Origin: Lachnospiraceae bacterium
GTDB lineage: Bacteria; Bacillota; Clostridia; Lachnospirales; Lachnospiraceae
DNA: 64,000 bases
Direction: 5' to 3'
Assembly (NCBI GenBank): GCA_017427685.1
Contig: JAFRSH010000015.1
Span: 1-64,000, forward strand
Part shown: positions 60,032 to 64,000 of the stretch, in pieces
Numbering within the stretch: position 1 is the stretch's first letter
Layout: each line of letters starts with the position of its first letter
Position numbers and translations under genes: made by a program
Notes under the pieces: model-generated
Database searches by the model: none
Seen by the model: the letters and a program-made list of their open reading frames with translations, nothing else
Told to the model about the DNA's origin: nothing

Positions 60032-61939
60032 TTACGTCAAAGATTTCAATGATTCAAGATCATACGTCCCCAGAAGGGCGTAGATGTACTCGCTGTAATC
60101 CACGACATCGTTGATGTTCATCATCGCGTACGCCTCTTCCTCGGTCAGCTTGAACGTCTTATTTAGCTCATTCAGGATGTTTGTCTTAACGTACTCGAGA
60201 TCGTCGGTTATATGCAGCGTCGTGGCCAGCATATAATACTTCTCGTACTTCTCAAGACCCTTGATAAGGGAGTTGAGAGCCTTGTCCCTGTTATTGGAAG
60301 TCATGTAGTAATTGTAGGAATTGAGCTGCGAATTAACGTACATGACGGTCATGATCCTGTCGTAAAGCTCGATATCCTCGTCCTTAATGGTGAGGCCGTA
60401 GACATCGTAATAAGCCTCATTGTAATGTCTGATGAGGAAATCGGTCTGAGCGTTCTCGATGCTCAGGTTGTAGGTATAAGAATTGGTTCCGAGGATAATG
60501 AATGCAGCGATAACTCCGAACAGGATGAACAGGATGCCGGCACCGACCTTGTTGATCTTGCCTTCATCTTCTTCACTGATCTCAAGAGCTTCACGAGCCT
60601 CTTTCTTCTTTCTGGCTTTCTCGCGGGCTTCTTCCTTGGCCTTACGCTTTGCTTCCTCGGCCTGCTTCTTCTTCTCTTCGGCCTCGGCCTTGTCGAGCTC
60701 TTTCTGAGCCGCCTTGGCTGCTTTAGCTTCCTCGGCGCCCTTCTTCTTGGCTTCGGCGATCGCTATCCTCTGCTTCTCTTCCTCTTCGGCCTTAAGACGG
60801 CGGGCTTCCTTCTGTTCCTCGGTAAGCTCCTCCACAACGTTGCCGAACAGTCTCTGGAACAGAGACTTCTTTTTCTTCTTCTTGGTTGTTTCGTCTTTCT
60901 GAGGTGCATCGAGAGCCTTGATCTTGTCCTCAAGTGCTCCTGACTCGATCTCAGCCATGATGTCCACAGGTTCGGGCTCGTCTGTGCCGATGCTTATAAG
61001 GTCGGCCTCGGAGATCGTCGAATCATCGAGTGCGAAAAGCTCGTCTGCTCCGAGTACGTTCTCTTCAGCGGGCTCGTCGCCTGGATTGACGAACTGAACT
61101 TCGGGTTCTTCGGACTCGGCCGAAGGTGTGATGTCTCCACCGAAAGGATCCACCATCTCGGGCTCTTCCGTAACATCGGAAGGTGCGATATCTCCGCCGA
61201 AAGGATCTACCATCTCGGGTTCTTCAACCGAGAGGAGGTCGCTCTCATCAGCGGGAGCGTCATCAACAGACAGGTCGGGCACATCCTCTGTCTCCGCGAT
61301 ATCGGAATCCGATCCTGCTTCCTCCTGCTGCGAGAAGATGCTGGCTATATCGTCCTGGTCGAGGAATTCCTTCTCCTCTTCGGGAGTGTCCTCGGGCATC
61401 TCACTGAGGAGATCCGTGATCATGCTGTCGATCTCGCTGGGCGGATCCGATCCGAAGGAAGCGAGTTCATCCTCGGGCTCGGAAGTAGCTTCTTCGGGTT
61501 GAAGCGAATCATCAACATCGAAGATCGGCTCATCCTCATCCCCAACAGGTGCCTCATCAAACGAGATATCATCACTAACGGGCGTATCATCAAAAGAGAC
61601 TTCATCACCGAGAGGCACGTCATCAAAGGAGATCTCCTCGCTTGCGGGAGTGTCTCCGAATACGGGCTCGTCTATGATAGGAGTCTCTTTGTTTTCTCTG
61701 TTCTCTTTTTCTTCGGCTATGACGTCAGCAATAATGTCGGCCATCGAAGGGCGTTCTTCGGGCTTCTCGGAGGACTCGTCCCTTCTTCTGCGAGGTTCGG
61801 GCTCGCTATCGGAAGAAACAGAACTAAGCAGACGATCAAGGTACGATTCATCTGCTTGGTTAGTTCTCTTAATCTCACATTCGTCACAAAAGTCTCTTCC
61901 GTCGGGAATAACCTTGTGACACATCTTGCATATAGCCAT
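60032..61939 (-). CDS. Zinc-ribbon membrane protein with acidic repeats and charged coiled coil
   Basis: A 635-residue protein of no family I can name. Residues 1-25 hold a zinc ribbon (CKMC...CDEC; Cys4, 7, 18, 21). Residues about 90-340 are strongly acidic, with near-repeats such as EEPEMVDPFGGDI (twice) and (I/V)SFD(D/E)(T/V/A)P (several). Residues about 350-455 are an Ala/Glu/Lys coiled coil like TolA. A membrane helix lies at about 466-484, followed by a 150-residue helical outer domain. Orientation (zinc ribbon inside) is inferred. It lies between hisH and cheV. Confidence 0.7.
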   Translation of the reverse strand: MAICKMCHKVIPDGRDFCDECEIKRTNQADESYLDRLLSSVSSDSEPEPRRRRDESSEKPEERPSMADIIADVIAEEKENRENKETPIIDEPVFGDTPASEEISFDDVPLGDEVSFDDTPVSDDISFDEAPVGDEDEPIFDVDDSLQPEEATSEPEDELASFGSDPPSEIDSMITDLLSEMPEDTPEEEKEFLDQDDIASIFSQQEEAGSDSDIAETEDVPDLSVDDAPADESDLLSVEEPEMVDPFGGDIAPSDVTEEPEMVDPFGGDITPSAESEEPEVQFVNPGDEPAEENVLGADELFALDDSTISEADLISIGTDEPEPVDIMAEIESGALEDKIKALDAPQKDETTKKKKKKSLFQRLFGNVVEELTEEQKEARRLKAEEEEKQRIAIAEAKKKGAEEAKAAKAAQKELDKAEAEEKKKQAEEAKRKAKEEAREKARKKKEAREALEISEEDEGKINKVGAGILFILFGVIAAFIILGTNSYTYNLSIENAQTDFLIRHYNEAYYDVYGLTIKDEDIELYDRIMTVMYVNSQLNSYNYYMTSNNRDKALNSLIKGLEKYEKYYMLATTLHITDDLEYVKTNILNELNKTFKLTEEEAYAMMNINDVVDYSEYIYALLGTYDLESLKSLT

Positions 61940-61961
61940 GGCTTATACCCGGAATACAAGT

Positions 61962-62864
61962 TTATTTAAAGAGTAATTTGTCAATCTCCTCTACAAGCAT
62001 TCCGATCTCCGGCTTAGACAGCTGTGCGTCCGCACCGAGAGATTCCCCCTTCTTCCTCATTTCGTCATTAACAAGTGACGAGAAAATGACAACGGGCAGA
62101 TGCTTCAGTGCATTATCCTCCTTGATAAGCTTGGTCAGGTGGTGACCATCCATCTGAGGCATCTCGATATCGGTAATAACGCATTTAACCTTATCTTTGA
62201 GTGTCCCGTTCTCTTTGTATAACATAAGCTTGTCATAAGCTTCCTTACCGTTATTGGTGACGGTAACATTAGTATATCCTGCTTTGGTCAGAGAATCAAA
62301 TATAAGCTTGCTCAAAAGAGGAGAATCTTCTGCGATAAGGATCGGAGAATTGTTTCTCTGTCTCTCGCCGAGCTGATCGATATCGGAAACCTTAAGACCT
62401 GTCTCAGGGCTGATATCGGAAACGATCTTCTCAAAGTCAAGGATAACGATGAGTCTGTCGTTCAGCTTAATGATACCGGTAGCAACACCCTTACCGGAAT
62501 TGTTGATCGACTCGTCGGGCTTGGAGATCTCTGCCCATGATACTCTGTGTATGCCGAGAACTGTATGAACGTGGAAAGCTATGCTGAGCTGATTGAAGTT
62601 GGTAACGATATACATATCCTTATCAACGTCTTCACTCTCAGGGATTGAAAGAGATCTCGCAAGATCCACGATCGTGATGATTGTATCACGAGGCATGTAA
62701 ATTCCTTCAATGCACGGATGAGCATTGGGTATCGCTGTAGGTCTCTTGTAAGGAAGGATTTCTTTTATCTTGGCAACGTTAATGCCGTAATGATTGGTTC
62801 CCACCTGAAACTCGAGGATTTCCAGCTCGTTGGTTCCGCTTTCAAGCAAAATATTGGTATCCAT
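61962..62864 (-). CDS. cheV: Chemotaxis protein CheV
   Basis: Coupling protein of 300 residues: a CheW-like domain (about 10-160; EILEFQVGTNHYGINVAKIKEI) and a response-receiver domain (about 173-298) with acidic pair Glu179-Asp180 and phospho-acceptor Asp232 in CVITDIEMPQMDG. It links receptors to CheA with phosphorylation-dependent adaptation. No other chemotaxis or flagellar gene is present in the window. It follows the lipoprotein gene by 13 bp, so the two may be co-transcribed. Confidence 0.92.
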   Translation of the reverse strand: MDTNILLESGTNELEILEFQVGTNHYGINVAKIKEILPYKRPTAIPNAHPCIEGIYMPRDTIITIVDLARSLSIPESEDVDKDMYIVTNFNQLSIAFHVHTVLGIHRVSWAEISKPDESINNSGKGVATGIIKLNDRLIVILDFEKIVSDISPETGLKVSDIDQLGERQRNNSPILIAEDSPLLSKLIFDSLTKAGYTNVTVTNNGKEAYDKLMLYKENGTLKDKVKCVITDIEMPQMDGHHLTKLIKEDNALKHLPVVIFSSLVNDEMRKKGESLGADAQLSKPEIGMLVEEIDKLLFK

Positions 62865-62877
62865 ACAGTACCTCCGT

Positions 62878-63645
62878 TTAATTGTTTATAGTGATCTCAA
62901 AATTCTTATCGAGTGAGATATCGGGGTTGGTAACCACCAGTTTCTCGGCCTTTTCTCCATCGTCGATAAAGAACAACAATACGCCGTTTGTATTTTCATT
63001 CGGAGTAAGCTTCTTCTCCAGGAGCAAAAGGTCGTTGGCGATAAGTGACAGCTTCGGGTTGTAGGACTTTCTGTCACTGACAAGCTTGAAGGATACCGCA
63101 AAGTTCTTAAGTGCAAAGGTCTGATCCTGCGAGGAATCGTTCGAGATCGAGAACTCCGTAACCACAAGCTTCTGTCCTTCCGGTGCGTTCACCGAGAAGA
63201 ACTCATAATCGCTTTGATAAGAAGTTCCGATCGTTGTCTTGAGGTACGAAACCTTAAACTTGTTATCAAAGCATTCACTAAGCGAATCAAATGTCGGCTT
63301 CGGCTCCGGTGTGGGAGTAGGTTCAGCCGGTTGTTCGGTATCGGGTACCTTGACATCCGTGTCGGGTCTCTTGACCTCGGGTACCGGTGTGGCGCTCGGT
63401 GTAGGGGTCGGATTGTTCTTCTCTTCCTCCGCAGCCCTGTCCGCGTACGCCTGCTTGAGCTCCTTCTCATCAAGAAGCTTTTCTTTATGAGTCTTGCGTG
63501 CGTCGTACTTCATGATAAGGTATGCACTGTACTGAGCGATCGCGTTGCTTTCGTCCTCCGTGAGACTGATATGCTCACCGGATTCGCATGCGCTCAGAAG
63601 TAAAACCATCATACACGCAAGTAATAAAACCAATCCCTTTTTCAC
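62878..63645 (-). CDS. Lipoprotein with DUF4352-like domain
   Basis: A 255-residue lipoprotein with signal peptide and lipobox LLLSACES (Cys20). A charged helical part (about 30-78) and a Thr/Pro-rich linker (about 80-120) follow. The C-terminal beta-sandwich (about 125-255; EGQKLVVTEFSISNDSSQDQTF) resembles DUF4352/telomere-repeat-like immunoprotective folds. Its function is unknown. It has its own promoter and probably co-transcribes cheV. Confidence 0.72.
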   Translation of the reverse strand: MKKGLVLLLACMMVLLLSACESGEHISLTEDESNAIAQYSAYLIMKYDARKTHKEKLLDEKELKQAYADRAAEEEKNNPTPTPSATPVPEVKRPDTDVKVPDTEQPAEPTPTPEPKPTFDSLSECFDNKFKVSYLKTTIGTSYQSDYEFFSVNAPEGQKLVVTEFSISNDSSQDQTFALKNFAVSFKLVSDRKSYNPKLSLIANDLLLLEKKLTPNENTNGVLLFFIDDGEKAEKLVVTNPDISLDKNFEITINN

Positions 63646-63758
63646 TCTATCCTCTTCCCTCGTAGATCGAATCTGTCAAAAATGAAAACTCCTATATCTG
63701 CTTTTCGAAAAACTCAACAAAAAACAAATTCTCTGTTTCATATCTACACATTAATGAC

Positions 63759-63787
63759 ATTTTATCACAGAATTTCTCTTTTTACAA
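63759..63787 (-). promoter_or_regulatory. Promoter of the lipoprotein-cheV unit
   Basis: TTGTAA at 63782-63787 and TAAAAT at 63759-63764, 17-bp spacing with TGTG before the -10 box, minus strand. Confidence 0.65.
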
Positions 63788-63805
63788 GATTAGCAACAAT
63801 TTTTC

Positions 63806-64000
63806 TTATTCTTTTTTTGAATCGAGTTCGAACCAGAATTCTACGCCTCCGTCACGGTTCAAAACGCCGCAATCCCGCTTGTGCTGGGCGATTATGGCTT
63901 TTACGATGGACAGACCGATGCCGTTTCCGCCGTATTCGCGTGTTCTCGCTTTATCAACTTTATAAAATTTGATCCAAATTTTTTCAAGATCAGCGTCCGC
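63806..64000 (-). CDS. Histidine kinase, C-terminal fragment (cut by window edge)
   Basis: The last 64 residues of a sensor histidine kinase. They include [30 protein letters not shown], with the F-box-like start and the G2 box [10 protein letters not shown] of the ATP-binding domain, then the closing strand [14 protein letters not shown] before the stop. The rest of the gene lies beyond the window. Confidence 0.85.
   Translation of the reverse strand, partial: ADADLEKIWIKFYKVDKARTREYGGNGIGLSIVKAIIAQHKRDCGVLNRDGGVEFWFELDSKKE

Noticed and set aside
1..64000. CRISPR array, tRNA or rRNA genes, intact insertion sequence
   Set aside because: No regularly spaced direct repeats, no cloverleaf or rRNA sequence and no transposase-like frame were found when reading the gaps.

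Overview
The window looks like chromosome from an anaerobic, low-to-mid GC Gram-positive bacterium of the class Clostridia, most like the Lachnospiraceae. The evidence is a Firmicutes-type L27 with a cleavable N-terminus beside its Prp protease, ScpA/ScpB, YqeK/YqeG, SpoIID- and SpoVB-type proteins, an LPXTG protein with a sortase, a DUF3048 lipoprotein, a 2-hydroxyacyl-CoA dehydratase activase-like giant protein, and a T-box leader. No tRNA, rRNA, CRISPR array or transposase gene was seen. All but three protein genes lie on the minus strand.

Layout, in window coordinates (minus-strand operons read right to left). 0.2-3.3 kb: ribosomal/GTPase operon rplU-prp-rpmA-obgE-yqeK. 3.4-4.1 kb: LPXTG surface protein. 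4.3-10.1 kb: envelope membrane protein, methyltransferase, small membrane protein, sortase, phosphoesterase, scpA, scpB. 10.3-13.0 kb: DUF1015 protein and pyrimidine nucleoside phosphorylase. 13.0-21.1 kb: the accessory centre of the window, an NHLP/Nif11-type peptide export operon with two GG-leader precursors, a 74-residue stub of the HlyD-like adaptor, a peptidase-ABC exporter and a second ABC exporter. It runs on into a partner-switch module: STAS antagonist, sensor SpoIIE-type phosphatase and RsbW-like ATPase. No peptide-modifying enzyme was recognised.

21.2-37.1 kb: housekeeping genes (miaB, two FAD oxidoreductases, a SpoVB-like flippase, DUF3048, ybeY, a degenerate PgpH-like HD protein, phoH, rpsU, dxs, ispA, xseB, xseA, nusB, Asp23). 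37.3-43.0 kb: a small plus-strand gene, efp, an Fn3 exported protein, yqeG and an EF-G-like GTPase. 43.2-47.8 kb: two exported proteins flanking a T-box-controlled HTH-cupin-acyl-CoA ligase fusion. 48-53.3 kb: diguanylate cyclase, L,D-transpeptidase, SpoIID-like protein and queA. 53.5-57.8 kb: a 1428-residue activase. 58-64 kb: hisF, hisH, a zinc-ribbon membrane protein, CheV, a lipoprotein and the end of a histidine kinase.

Two non-coding signals stand out. A family of long structured hairpins (5.03, 10.19, 57.92 and 58.18 kb) has helices that differ between copies but stay paired, while a small internal loop and the AAAAC/GTTTT closing pairs persist. The T-box upstream of the ligase has a probable isoleucine specifier, which would tie branched-chain acid activation to tRNA charging. 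Gene identities come from motif reading and gene order only; no database search was possible.
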